A DNA stretch of 16,618 nucleotides from an uncultured Eubacteriales bacterium (GCA_900548615.1 URKW01000049.1:1-16618), one strand, 5' to 3'; shown: positions 5,837 through 14,012, numbered from the stretch's first letter. The notes: generated from the letters alone by a model not told the origin. Made by a program: numbers and translations.

Positions 5837-6925
5837 TTACGCCTCCTTCTTGCTGTTCTTACGCAGGGTGACTTTATAGGTGATAAAGAACTCGGTAGCA
5901 ATAATGAAGAACAGGATGATACCGGTCAGAATATCCGCGAAGGAGTGGTTCAGGCTCAGGGCGCTGGCCACCTCGCTGGCGCCGCGGTCCATGGTCACCA
6001 GCAGCAGGGAAGCGGCGATCATGATGAAGGGGTTGAACTTGGACATCCAGGAGACCATGACGGCGGTGAAGCCGCGGCTGTCCACGATGGTGGTGGTCAG
6101 GGTGTGGTCCACGCCGGCGGTCATCATGAAGCCCATCAGAGCGCACAGCGCGCCGGAGAGCACCATGGTGCGGATGATGACGCGATCCACCTTGATACCG
6201 GCGTAGCTGGCGGTGCGCTGGCTCTCGCCCACAACGGCGATCTCGTAGCCGTGCTTGCTGTACTGGAGATAGATGTACATCAGGCCGGTCATAATGGCCA
6301 CGATCAGAATGGGCAGCAGGTAGGCGTTGCCGAGCTCCGGCAGCCAGCCTGCGCGGGTAGACTGGTTGATGATACCGATCTTACCGGCGCCCTTGGGCAC
6401 CTCCCAGATAATGATGAAGAAGGAGGCCAACTGCATGGCGATGTAGTTCATCATCAGGGTGAACAGGGTCTCGTTGGTGTTCCACTTGGCCTTGAAGAAG
6501 GCGGGCAGGAAGCCCCACAGAGCGCCGGCCAGCAGCGCGGCGATCAGGGATACCAGGATCAGCGCGGCGTTGGGCAGCTTGTCATCCAGGGTGATCATGC
6601 AGGCGGTGGTGGCCAGGCAGCCGATCAGGGTCTGACCTTCGGCACCGATGTTCCAGAAGCGCATTTTGAAGGCGGGAGTCACGGCCAGAGAGATACCCAG
6701 CAGCATCGCCACGTTACGGGCGGTGACGCCGATACGGCGGCTGGTGCCGAAGGCACCCTCCAGAATAGTGCCGTACACGCTGATGGGGTTCTGGCCGGTC
6801 AGCAGCGTCGTGACCAGACCGCAGAACACCAGAGCCAGCAGCAGGATACCGCCGCGGATCAGCAGTGCCTTGCCCAGAGGAAGAGCGTCACGCTTGGAAA
6901 TATGAAAAAGGGATTGTTTACGCAT
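5837..6925 (-). CDS. Nucleoside/purine ABC transporter, first permease (NupP/YufP-like)
   Basis: A 362-residue membrane protein of the BPD_transp_2 family. A short basic N-terminus is followed by a membrane segment (about residues 23-43) and then the conserved loop FKMRFWNIGAEGQTLIG (near 85-101), the hallmark of the larger permease of BMP-dependent nucleoside importers. GESQRTASYAGI (near 220) is the coupling-helix region. The ATG at 6925 lies 8 nt inside the end of the ATPase gene; a GTG eight codons upstream is possible, but the ATG fits better with the GGAGG in the overlap. It forms a heterodimer with the next gene product. Confidence 0.88.
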   Translation of the reverse strand: MRKQSLFHISKRDALPLGKALLIRGGILLLALVFCGLVTTLLTGQNPISVYGTILEGAFGTSRRIGVTARNVAMLLGISLAVTPAFKMRFWNIGAEGQTLIGCLATTACMITLDDKLPNAALILVSLIAALLAGALWGFLPAFFKAKWNTNETLFTLMMNYIAMQLASFFIIIWEVPKGAGKIGIINQSTRAGWLPELGNAYLLPILIVAIMTGLMYIYLQYSKHGYEIAVVGESQRTASYAGIKVDRVIIRTMVLSGALCALMGFMMTAGVDHTLTTTIVDSRGFTAVMVSWMSKFNPFIMIAASLLLVTMDRGASEVASALSLNHSFADILTGIILFFIIATEFFITYKVTLRKNSKKEA

Positions 6926-8465
6926 TTTCCTTCGCGCCTCCTTCCACACGGGTCATCAGAGCGCCCACTTCAAGCTTGTTGGTCTTACGGGCGTCCACCA
7001 CGCCGGACACCTGTCCGCCGCAGAGCACCACGATCCGGTCGCACAGCTCCAGCAGCACGTCCAGATCCTCGCCGACGTAAACGACGGCCACGCCCTTCAT
7101 CTTCTGCTCGGTCAGCAGATTGTAAATGGTATAGGATGTATTGATATCCAGACCGCGGACAGCGTAGGCGGTCATCAGCACAGAGGGCTGCTGGGCGATC
7201 TCACGGCCCACCAGAACCTTCTGCACGTTACCGCCGGACATGCGGCGGACGGGGAAGCTGGTGCTGGGAGTGACGACCTCCAGCTCCTGCCAGATGCGCT
7301 GGGCCAGTGCTTCCGGATCCTTGCGGTTCAGGAACGCGCCCTTACCCTTACGCCAGGAGCGCAGCATCATGTTGCCGGTCATACCCATGGAGCCCACCAG
7401 ACCCATGCCCAGACGATCCTCGGGGACAAAGCTCATGGCGATACCGGCCTTGCGGATATCCATGGGATCCTTGCCCACCAGCTCCAGCGATTGGCCATTT
7501 TCCTCAGGCGGGAAGAAGGTGACGGAGCCGGACTGGATGGGATACAGGCCCGCGATGGACTCCAGCAGCTCGCGCTGGCCGGAGCCTGCCACGCCTGCCA
7601 CGCCCAGCACTTCGCCGGCGTTGATGGTAAAGCTGACGTTGTCCAGACGCTTGACGCCCAGCTCGTCAAACACGGTCAGGCCGTCCAGCTTCAGGCGGGG
7701 CGTGACGTTGATGGGCTCGGGCCGGTTGATATTCAGGGTGACGCTGTGGCCCACCATCATATCGGTCAGGGACTGCTGGTCGGCATCCTTGGTCTGCACG
7801 TCGCCGATATACTCGCCCTTGCGGAGCACGGCCACGCGGTCGGACACGTCCAGCACCTCGTGCAGCTTGTGGGTGATGATGATGAGAGACTTGCCGTCGG
7901 CCTTCATGTTGCGCATGACGGCAAAGAGCTTGTCCGTCTCCTGCGGGGTCAGCACGGCGGTGGGCTCATCCAGGATCAGGATATCCGCACCGCGGTACAG
8001 CACCTTGACGATCTCGACAGTCTGCTTCTGGGAAACGGACATGTCGTAGATCTTCATGTCGGGGTCGATGTCAAAGCCGTATCTGTCGCAGATGTCCTTG
8101 ACCTTTTTGCGGGCATTGTTCAGATCCAGCTTGCCCTCGAGACCGAGAATGATATTCTCGGTGGCGGTGAACAGATCGACCAGCTTGAAGTGCTGGTGGA
8201 TCATGCCGATGCCCAGATCAAATGCATCCTTGGGAGACGCGATGGTGACGGGCTTATCGTGGATGTAGATTTGTCCCTCATCAGGGAAATAAATACCGGA
8301 GAGCATATTCATCAGAGTGGTCTTGCCGCTGCCGTTTTCACCCAGCAGAGACAGGATCTCACCCTCGCGCAGTTCCATGTTGATGGCGTTATTGGCCACC
8401 ACGGAACCAAAGCGCTTGGTGATATTCTCCATTTTGATCGCGCATTTGTTTTCCAAGGCTGTCAT
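6918..8465 (-). CDS. Nucleoside/purine ABC transporter, double ATPase (NupO/YufO-like)
   Basis: A 515-residue protein with two fused nucleotide-binding domains, as in rbsA-like ATPases of BMP importers. In domain 1, Walker A is GENGSGKT (42-49), the signature is degenerate (MSVSQKQ, 142-148), Walker B is DILILDEP (161-168) and the H-loop is THK (198-200). In domain 2, the P-loop is degenerate (GVAGSGQR, 291-298), the signature RMSGGNVQK (408-416) is good, and the Walker B region reads VLMTAYAVRGLD (429-440), where relatives usually have AxQPTRGLD. The ATG at 8465 follows AGAAAGG; a GTG ten codons upstream is a weaker alternative. It has its own promoter (8531-8559) downstream of the bmpA terminator and overlaps the first permease. 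Confidence 0.87.
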   Translation of the reverse strand: MTALENKCAIKMENITKRFGSVVANNAINMELREGEILSLLGENGSGKTTLMNMLSGIYFPDEGQIYIHDKPVTIASPKDAFDLGIGMIHQHFKLVDLFTATENIILGLEGKLDLNNARKKVKDICDRYGFDIDPDMKIYDMSVSQKQTVEIVKVLYRGADILILDEPTAVLTPQETDKLFAVMRNMKADGKSLIIITHKLHEVLDVSDRVAVLRKGEYIGDVQTKDADQQSLTDMMVGHSVTLNINRPEPINVTPRLKLDGLTVFDELGVKRLDNVSFTINAGEVLGVAGVAGSGQRELLESIAGLYPIQSGSVTFFPPEENGQSLELVGKDPMDIRKAGIAMSFVPEDRLGMGLVGSMGMTGNMMLRSWRKGKGAFLNRKDPEALAQRIWQELEVVTPSTSFPVRRMSGGNVQKVLVGREIAQQPSVLMTAYAVRGLDINTSYTIYNLLTEQKMKGVAVVYVGEDLDVLLELCDRIVVLCGGQVSGVVDARKTNKLEVGALMTRVEGGAKENA

Positions 8466-8530
8466 CCTTTCTTTCGGCGCAGATGGCTGCAACACCTCGT
8501 AGCACGCCGGGGCTAAATTCCATACGCTTT

Positions 8531-8559
8531 ATTCTAGCACAGATATCAGTGGTTGTAAA
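8531..8559 (-). promoter_or_regulatory. Internal promoter for the ATPase-permease genes
   Basis: On the minus strand, TTTACA (8554-8559), a 17-nt spacer and an extended -10, TGC-TAGAAT (-10 hexamer 8531-8536). It starts transcription about 60 nt before the ATPase start, separating transporter expression from that of the binding protein. Confidence 0.7.
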
Positions 8560-8659
8560 TCAAAATTCGCAAAAAATTTGTCAGGTATACACAAAGAATG
8601 TAAGGTTATACAAGAATGTCGAAAATCCTTTGTGAGAATCGTCAAAAGCACTGTGGAAA

Positions 8660-8692
8660 AAGAAGAAGGTGGGCTGCTTGCGCAGCCCACCT
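8660..8692 (-). terminator. Intrinsic terminator after bmpA
   Basis: A perfect 11-bp stem, AGGTGGGCTGC (8667-8677) with GCAGCCCACCT (8682-8692), and a 4-nt loop, followed on the minus strand by TCTTCTTTTTCC. It lies about 36 nt beyond the bmpA stop and should end most bmpA transcripts. Confidence 0.82.
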
Positions 8693-8728
8693 CATTGTGG
8701 CTTGGGATGTTGTCCGTTTCGGACGACA

Positions 8729-10030
8729 TTACATAGCGGTATTCAGCAGGTTGATGCCATCGATCTGCAGATCGAAGTAAGGAGCGGAACGCTTCGCGGA
8801 CTCGGCGAAGTAACCGTTCTCGACGACCTCGGTATCACCGGTGTAAGCCTCGTCGGTATCGACGTCGGCCAGGTAGGAGGTGATGTGACCGTCAGCGTCG
8901 ACCTTCAGGAAGTCGACCTTGAAGGGGTTCATAGTATCATCAGCCTTGGTGGTGAAGGTGGCGCAGTCGAAGACATGCAGCTCACCGCTCTCCAGCTTGG
9001 CAATGGCGGCATCGATAGCTTCCTGAGTGCCGGCAGCGGCAACATCAGTGTTCAGCTCGGTCAGAACCACGGAGCCGGTAGCCAGAGTGCCGGTCCAGTC
9101 AGCGTCGATAGCCTTGCCATCGATGACGCACTGGATCGCATACTGATAGTAGGGAGCCCAGTTGATGCGGGAAGAAATGATGTAGGTGTTGGGGCCGGCC
9201 TCCTTGGTGGAGCCGTTGTAGGAGACGTTGGGAACCTTGGCGTTCTCGCAAGCGGTGGGAGCGCCCAGGGAGTCAGCGTGCTGGCTGATCAGGTTGCAAC
9301 CCTTGTCGATCAGCAACTGAGCGCCTTCCTTCTCCAGAGCCTCATCATACCAGCTGCCGGTGAAGGTCACGTCCATGGTGACGGTGGGGCAGACGGAGCG
9401 GGCGCCCAGGAAGAAAGAGGTGTAACCGGAAACCACTTCGGCGTAGGTGAAAGCGCCGACATAACCGATCTTGGCGTTCTCCTTGGTGACCTTGACGCCG
9501 TTGATCTCGGTGCCGTTCTCGATCATCTCATTGAGCTTCATACCGGCAGCGATACCGGCCAGATAGCGGCCCTCATAGATGGAAGCGAAAGCGTTGTGGT
9601 AGTTGGCCAGACCCTCGGTATGAGCGCGGGTACCGGTGCTGTGGCAGAACTGAACCTCGGGGAACTCCTGAGCGGCCTGGATCATGTAAGGCTCATGACC
9701 AAAGCTGTCGGCGAAGATGATGTTGCAGCCGGCGTCGACCATGTCAACAGCGGCCTCGTAGCACTCCTGACCCTCGGGAACGTTGGTCTTCAGGATGTAG
9801 TCATCCTCGGTCAGACCCAGGGCAGCGATGGCTTCCTTGGCGCCGTTGATGAAGTTGAGGTCATAGGTGGAGTTTTCATCGTGCAGAGTGATGAAACCGA
9901 CCTTCACCTTTTTGCCCTCGGTGTTAGCGTCGTCGCCATTGTCACCGTTGGTGTTGTTGTCACCGCCGCCGCAGGCCACCAGGCTCAGCGCCATGACCAG
10001 GGCGAGGATCAACGCAAGGAACTTCTTCAT
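8729..10030 (-). CDS. BMP-family substrate-binding lipoprotein of a nucleoside/purine ABC importer
   Basis: A 433-residue exported lipoprotein. The signal peptide has a lysine start (MKK), a hydrophobic core, and the lipobox LVAC with the lipidated cysteine at 20. A Gly/Asn/Asp-rich linker follows (21-37), then the BMP domain from KVKVGFITL (about 41). That domain resembles a periplasmic-binding fold, with DAGCNIIFADSFGH (about 99-112) and KIGYVGAFTYAEV (about 188-200). The protein is longer than the usual BMP members of about 350 residues, with extra sequence in the C-terminal third. The start at 10030 has AAAGGAGG nine bases upstream. It has its own promoter, a 5' leader of about 110 nt and a terminator after it. 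The genes that follow encode the matching ATPase and permeases. Substrates of the family are nucleosides or purines; the exact one is inferred from the neighbours. Confidence 0.9.
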   Translation of the reverse strand: MKKFLALILALVMALSLVACGGGDNNTNGDNGDDANTEGKKVKVGFITLHDENSTYDLNFINGAKEAIAALGLTEDDYILKTNVPEGQECYEAAVDMVDAGCNIIFADSFGHEPYMIQAAQEFPEVQFCHSTGTRAHTEGLANYHNAFASIYEGRYLAGIAAGMKLNEMIENGTEINGVKVTKENAKIGYVGAFTYAEVVSGYTSFFLGARSVCPTVTMDVTFTGSWYDEALEKEGAQLLIDKGCNLISQHADSLGAPTACENAKVPNVSYNGSTKEAGPNTYIISSRINWAPYYQYAIQCVIDGKAIDADWTGTLATGSVVLTELNTDVAAAGTQEAIDAAIAKLESGELHVFDCATFTTKADDTMNPFKVDFLKVDADGHITSYLADVDTDEAYTGDTEVVENGYFAESAKRSAPYFDLQIDGINLLNTAM

Positions 10031-10094
10031 TCTTGTTTTCCTCCTTTAATATATATGACGTGCGGCTGAAGGTAGGGATAAAATTTGCCGCCCG

Positions 10095-10127
10095 CCTGAA
10101 TAACGGATATGCTCCGGCATTCACAGG
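10095..10127 (-). promoter_or_regulatory. Structured 5' leader of bmpA
   Basis: In the bmpA leader, CCTG-TG-AAT (10119-10127 plus flank) pairs with ATTCAGG (10095-10101) with a 2-nt bulge, enclosing a smaller hairpin CGGA/TCCG (10104-10116). Further on, GCGGC and GCCGC could form a second helix. It does not match the purine riboswitch consensus that I know. It could be a regulatory element or simple mRNA structure. Confidence 0.35.
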
Positions 10128-10149
10128 GGTATGAAATTGTTACAAAAGT

Positions 10150-10178
10150 ATTATAAAGGATGTGCCCGCAAATTTCAA
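10150..10178 (-). promoter_or_regulatory. Promoter of bmpA
   Basis: On the minus strand, TTGAAA (10173-10178), a 17-nt spacer and a consensus TATAAT (10150-10155). The transcript would begin near 10143, leaving about 110 nt of leader. It suits high expression of a binding protein. Confidence 0.78.
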
Positions 10179-10276
10179 CTAGAATTCTGCGCTCCTCATA
10201 CTTTTTTTGATACTTCTGCCATTAGAAATATCAATGAAGAAATTGCTGAGATAAGTGAAAACGGTTTCGGAAAGGG

Positions 10277-11215
10277 TTACTGATGCACCCGAGTGCCGGT
10301 CTTGCCCTCAATTCCGTCCTTTGCTTTTTCGAGAAGCGTAATGAGGGCGGTGCGGCCGGGCTTGGACTCGGCGAACTTCACGGCGGCCTCTACCTTGGGC
10401 AGCATGGAGCCCTTGGCGAACTGGCCCTGGGCGATGTACTCGCGGGCCTGAGCGGGAGTCAGCTCGTCCAGACCCTGCTGGTTGGGCTTGTTGAAGTTGA
10501 TGGCCACCTTCTCCACGGCGGTGAGGATGATGAGCATATCGGCGTCCAGCTGCTCGGCCAGCAGCTCGGAGGCGAAGTCCTTATCGATAACGGCAGCCGC
10601 GCCCTTCAGGTGGTTACGCTCGGTACGGTAGACGGGGATGCCGCCGCCGCCGCAGCAGATGACGATGTTGCCGCTGTCGCTGAGGGCGCGGATGGCGCCC
10701 AGCTCCACGATCTGCTGGGGCTTGGGGGAGGCCACATAGCGGCGCCAGCCACGGCCCGCGTCTTCCTTGAACAGGAAGCCGGTCTTGGCGGCCATGACCT
10801 TGGCCTCTTCCTCGGACAGGAACTTGCCGATGGGCTTGCTGGGGTCGTTGAAGGCGGGATCGTTGGGATCCACCTCCACCTGCGTGACCATGGTGACCAC
10901 GGGCTCGTCGATGCCGCGGTTCATCATTTCCTCGTGCAGTGCGTTTTGCAGGTCATAGCCGATGTAGGCCTGACTCATGGCGCCGCAGACGGACAGGGGC
11001 GTGCTGTCCTGACGGGGATCCTCGTGCATCAGGGCCAGCATGGCGTTGTTGATGATGCCCACCTGAGGGCCGTTGCCGTGGGCAACGATGACCTCGTGAC
11101 CCTCGGCGATCAGGTCAACGATGGCGCGGGCGGTGATCTGTACGGCGTCGGCCTGCTCGTGCAGGGTGCTGCCCAGAGCGTTGCCACCCAGAGCGATAAC
11201 GATTTTCTTTGCCAT
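10277..11215 (-). CDS. arcC: Carbamate kinase
   Basis: A 312-residue cytoplasmic kinase of the amino-acid kinase fold, full length for the family. It catalyses carbamoyl phosphate + ADP to ATP + carbamate, the energy-yielding last step of arginine, agmatine or ureide fermentation. Visible family motifs are ALGGNAL (8-14), HGNGPQVG (46-53), SQAYIGY (81-87), ASPKPQQIVE (162-171), CCGGGGIPV (187-195), DKD (211-213) and KGSMLPKVEAA (268-278). The start at 11215 has AAGGAG upstream. It lies directly after ygeW, which should supply carbamoyl phosphate, with a terminator in the gap. No arginine deiminase gene is in the window, so a purine/ureide role is more likely than an arginine one. In E. coli the paralogue in the equivalent locus is yqeA. 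Confidence 0.93.
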   Translation of the reverse strand: MAKKIVIALGGNALGSTLHEQADAVQITARAIVDLIAEGHEVIVAHGNGPQVGIINNAMLALMHEDPRQDSTPLSVCGAMSQAYIGYDLQNALHEEMMNRGIDEPVVTMVTQVEVDPNDPAFNDPSKPIGKFLSEEEAKVMAAKTGFLFKEDAGRGWRRYVASPKPQQIVELGAIRALSDSGNIVICCGGGGIPVYRTERNHLKGAAAVIDKDFASELLAEQLDADMLIILTAVEKVAINFNKPNQQGLDELTPAQAREYIAQGQFAKGSMLPKVEAAVKFAESKPGRTALITLLEKAKDGIEGKTGTRVHQ

Positions 11216-11249
11216 AATGGGTAATTCTCCTTTTATTTCCTTAGTTCCG

Positions 11250-11286
11250 AAAAAATACGACAGCGGCGGCGTTGCCGCCGCTGTCG
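11250..11286 (-). terminator. Intrinsic terminator between ygeW and arcC
   Basis: A perfect 13-bp GC-rich stem (CGACAGCGGCGGC, 11258-11270, with 11274-11286) and a 3-nt loop, followed on the minus strand by TATTTTTT. It lies only 35 nt before the arcC start, and no promoter is visible after it, so arcC must depend on read-through. Confidence 0.85.
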
Positions 11287-11307
11287 CGGGTCATATTCGC
11301 GTTTTGA

Positions 11308-12501
11308 TTAGAAGATCTTCCGGGTGTCCTTGGTCTCGTCCAGCTCCATCAGGGCCTTGACGGGATCCTTCACCTGAGCCAGGAAGATCATGGCGGCGAT
11401 GATGTAGGGCTTGTAGGAAGCCTGCTTGTACAGAGGCACGATGTAGCGGTCGAACACGGAGTTGTCCACTTCGCCCTCGGCGCAGCTCAGGCCGGTGATG
11501 TCGGCGGGCAGGCAGTGCAGGTACAGCGCCTTGCCGTCCTTGGTGAGTTTCATCATCTCCTCGGTGCAGGCCCAATCCTTGTGCTGGGCGTTCTGGGCCA
11601 GCAGGCGCTTCTCCAGCGCGTCGATGCCGTCCTTATCGCCGGCGGCGTACAGCTTGGTGCGCTCCTCCATAGCGGCATAGGAAGCCCAGCTCTTGGGATA
11701 CACGATATCGGCATCCTTGAAGGCCTCGGCCATGGAGTTGGTCTTGTGGAACTTGGAGCCGTACTTCTCGCAGTTCTTGCGGGCGACCTCCTCCACCTCG
11801 GGCATCACGTCGTAGCCCTCGGGATGAGCCAGGGTCACATCCATGCCGAAGCGGGTGAACAGACCGATGACGCCCTGAGGAACGGACAGGGGCTTGCCGT
11901 AGCTGGGAGAATACGCCCAAGTCATAGCGACCTTCTTGCCCTTCAGGTTCTCCACGCCGCCGAAATAGTGGATGACATGCAGCATGTCGGCCATGCACTG
12001 GGTGGGGTGATCCACGTCGCACTGCAGGTTCACCAGAGTGGGCTGCTGCTCCAGAATGCCGTCACGGTAGCCTTCCTTCACGGCGTCCATGAAGGTCTTC
12101 TGATACTTGTGGCCCTCGCCGATGAACATGTCGTCACGGATACCGATGACATCGGCCATGAAGGACACCATGTTGGCAGTCTCACGGACGGTCTCGCCGT
12201 GGGCGATCTGGGACTTCTTCTCATCCAGATCCTGTACCTCCAGACCCAGCAGGTTGCAGGCGGAGGCGAAGGAGAAGCGGGTACGGGTGGAGTTGTCGCG
12301 GAAGATGGAGATGCCCAGGCCGGAATCGAACACGCGGGTGCTCTTGTTGCGCTCACGCAGGTCGCGCAGAGCGTCGGCTACGGTAAACACGGCGTCGATC
12401 TCGTCATCGGTCTTGTCCCAAGTCCAATAGAAATCGTTCTTGTACATGTTGTTGATATTCAGCGTGGACAGATGACGTGCCAGCTCAACAGTCTTGCTCA
12501 T
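11308..12501 (-). CDS. ygeW: Knotted carbamoyltransferase YgeW
   Basis: A 397-residue member of the aspartate/ornithine carbamoyltransferase superfamily, matching the length of YgeW. The carbamoyl-phosphate site STRTR is at 71-75 (in FRDNSTRTRFSFASA), DHPTQ is at 164-168 and HCLPAD at 329-334. The second-substrate region is unlike that of OTC or ATC, in line with its unknown acceptor. In purine-degrading gut bacteria, ygeW belongs to a cluster tied to urate breakdown, where it is thought to run in the phosphorolysis direction on an N-carbamoyl compound, giving carbamoyl phosphate. The ATG at 12501 has AAGGAG nine bases upstream; the longer in-frame extension runs through the palindromic element and was rejected. 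ygeY lies upstream and arcC downstream. Confidence 0.9.
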   Translation of the reverse strand: MSKTVELARHLSTLNINNMYKNDFYWTWDKTDDEIDAVFTVADALRDLRERNKSTRVFDSGLGISIFRDNSTRTRFSFASACNLLGLEVQDLDEKKSQIAHGETVRETANMVSFMADVIGIRDDMFIGEGHKYQKTFMDAVKEGYRDGILEQQPTLVNLQCDVDHPTQCMADMLHVIHYFGGVENLKGKKVAMTWAYSPSYGKPLSVPQGVIGLFTRFGMDVTLAHPEGYDVMPEVEEVARKNCEKYGSKFHKTNSMAEAFKDADIVYPKSWASYAAMEERTKLYAAGDKDGIDALEKRLLAQNAQHKDWACTEEMMKLTKDGKALYLHCLPADITGLSCAEGEVDNSVFDRYIVPLYKQASYKPYIIAAMIFLAQVKDPVKALMELDETKDTRKIF

Positions 12502-12527
12502 TTTCGTTTTCTCCTTATTTATATTGT

Positions 12528-12595
12528 GTAGGGGCCGACGTCCTCGACGGCCCGTGATTTCTCCATGCAAGGGCGGACAGAGTCGTCCGCCCCTA
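12528..12595. repeat. Two-hairpin palindromic element with GTAGGGG termini
   Basis: Outer ends GTAGGGG (12528-12534) and CCCCTAC (12589-12595) are inverted. Inside, GGGCCG (12532-12537) pairs with CGGCCC (12548-12553), and GGGCGGAC (12571-12578) with GTCCGCCC (12585-12592), so the whole can form a cruciform-like pair of hairpins. It fills most of the ygeY-ygeW gap. It resembles non-autonomous palindromic repeats that I recall as common between genes in Oscillospiraceae. Confidence 0.65.
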
Positions 12596-12614
12596 CAAAA
12601 GAGGTTTTGTTTTT

Positions 12615-14012
12615 TTATTTAATGTCGTTGCCGGTCAGCTCCTGACGGAAGCTGGTGGCGGAGCCGTCCTTGTTCTCGGGATGATACAGGCCGGGAACAG
12701 CGGCGTACAGCGCAGCGCAGGTTACCAGATCCTGTTTGAAGGTCACCTCGTTGGGAGCGTGAGCCTGAGACTCGGCGCCGGGGCCGAAGCCGACGCAGGG
12801 GATGCCATAACGGCCCTGGATGGACACGCCGTTGGTGGAGAAGGTCCACTTGTCGGTCAGAGGACGGCCCTCACGCTTGGAGGCAGCCAGCTCGGTGGGC
12901 ATCAGGCGCTTGTCGCCCCACAGGTTGTGGTGAGCGTCCACCAGAGCCTGCACGTGGGGAGCGGTCTCCTTGTTGATCCAGGTGGGGAAGAAGCACTCGG
13001 TCTCATACACGTGGCCGGTCCATGCGGGACGGTCGTACATGTACATGGAGACCTTCACGTCGTCGGCGTACTTCTTGCAGGCGGGCAGATCCTCGATCTC
13101 CTTCAGGCAGGAGAGGTAGGTCTCACCGGCGGTCATGCGGCGGTCGATGGAGATGGAGCAGCTATCGGCCACAGCGCAGCGGGAGGGAGAGGTATAGAAG
13201 ATCTGGCTGGTAGTGCAGGTGCCGCGGCCCAGGAAACGGGCATCCTCGTGATGGTCGGGGTTGAACTTGGGATCCAGCATCTTCACCAGACCGTTGATCT
13301 CGGTGGAGCCGTCGGCGGGATTCTCGTTCAGGTCGCGGACGTTCAGGATGACCTCGGCCATCTTGTGGATGGCGTTGTCGCCGCGCTCGGGAGCGGAGCC
13401 GTGGCAGGAAACGCCGTGCATGTCCACGCGGATCTCCATACGGCCGCGGTGACCGCGGTAGATACCGCCGTCGGTAGGCTCGGTGGAGATGACGAACTCG
13501 ATTTTCTCACGGGCGTCCTCGGGATCGTTGAAATACTCGTTGACGATGGACTGCCAGCACATACCGTCGCAGTCCTCCTCCTGCACGGAGCCGACCACCA
13601 TCATCTTGTAGCCCTTGGGCAGCAGATCCAGATCCTTCATGATCTTCACGCCGTAAGCGGCGGCGGCCATGCCGCCCTCCTGGTCGGAGCCGCCGCGGCC
13701 GTAGATGATGTCCTCGGTCTCGTAGCCCTTGTAGGGGTCGGCTTCCCAGTTGTTGATGTTGCCGATGCCCACGGTGTCGATGTGGCTGTCGATGGCGATG
13801 ATCTTGTCGCCCTCGCCCATCCAGCCGATGACGTTGCCCAGTTTGTCAAACTCCACCTTGTCATAGCCCAGGGACTTCAGCTCCTCGGCAATGCGCTTCA
13901 CAACGCCCTCCTCCTCGCAGGACTCGGAAGGGATGGCGATCATGTCCCGCAGGAACTTCACCATAGCGGGCTTGTAGCCCTCGGCAGCTTTTCTGATGGC
14001 CTCAAAATCCAT
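12615..14012 (-). CDS. ygeY: YgeY-type M20 metallohydrolase
   Basis: A 465-residue M20-family di-zinc hydrolase matching the YgeY subgroup linked to purine/selenium-dependent metabolism clusters. Metal and catalytic residues are visible: His77 and Asp79 in IDSHIDTVG, Asp110 in GRGGSDQEGG, Glu145/Glu146 in GSVQEEDCDG, Glu178 in ISTEPTDGG, and a late histidine in AESQAHAPNE (about 428). The lid/dimerisation domain lies roughly between 190 and 310. It probably cleaves an amide or ureido bond in a small metabolite rather than peptides. The ATG at 14012 has GGAGG upstream at 6-7 nt; the longer in-frame extension has no such site and runs through the promoter. It is the first gene of the minus-strand train and is divergent from the regulator/PLP pair. 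Confidence 0.9.
   Translation of the reverse strand: MDFEAIRKAAEGYKPAMVKFLRDMIAIPSESCEEEGVVKRIAEELKSLGYDKVEFDKLGNVIGWMGEGDKIIAIDSHIDTVGIGNINNWEADPYKGYETEDIIYGRGGSDQEGGMAAAAYGVKIMKDLDLLPKGYKMMVVGSVQEEDCDGMCWQSIVNEYFNDPEDAREKIEFVISTEPTDGGIYRGHRGRMEIRVDMHGVSCHGSAPERGDNAIHKMAEVILNVRDLNENPADGSTEINGLVKMLDPKFNPDHHEDARFLGRGTCTTSQIFYTSPSRCAVADSCSISIDRRMTAGETYLSCLKEIEDLPACKKYADDVKVSMYMYDRPAWTGHVYETECFFPTWINKETAPHVQALVDAHHNLWGDKRLMPTELAASKREGRPLTDKWTFSTNGVSIQGRYGIPCVGFGPGAESQAHAPNEVTFKQDLVTCAALYAAVPGLYHPENKDGSATSFRQELTGNDIK

Noticed and set aside
5267..7144. A 625-codon open frame on the plus strand opposite the importer permease and ATPase genes
   Set aside because: It is antisense to three well-supported genes, rich in His/Gln/Gly/Ala as reversed GC-rich codons give, and has no domain or ribosome site. 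The same holds for long antisense frames at 3357-4778, 7491-8516, 8669-10069, 10283-11224, 12681-14060 and 14880-16322 (minus).
10031..10150. Guanine/adenine-type purine riboswitch
   Set aside because: The bmpA leader lacks the conserved loop-loop and core sequences of that class as I know them.
10277..11215. Arginine deiminase pathway operon
   Set aside because: Carbamate kinase is present, but there is no arginine deiminase or arginine/ornithine antiporter, and the carbamoyltransferase is YgeW-like rather than a typical ornithine enzyme.
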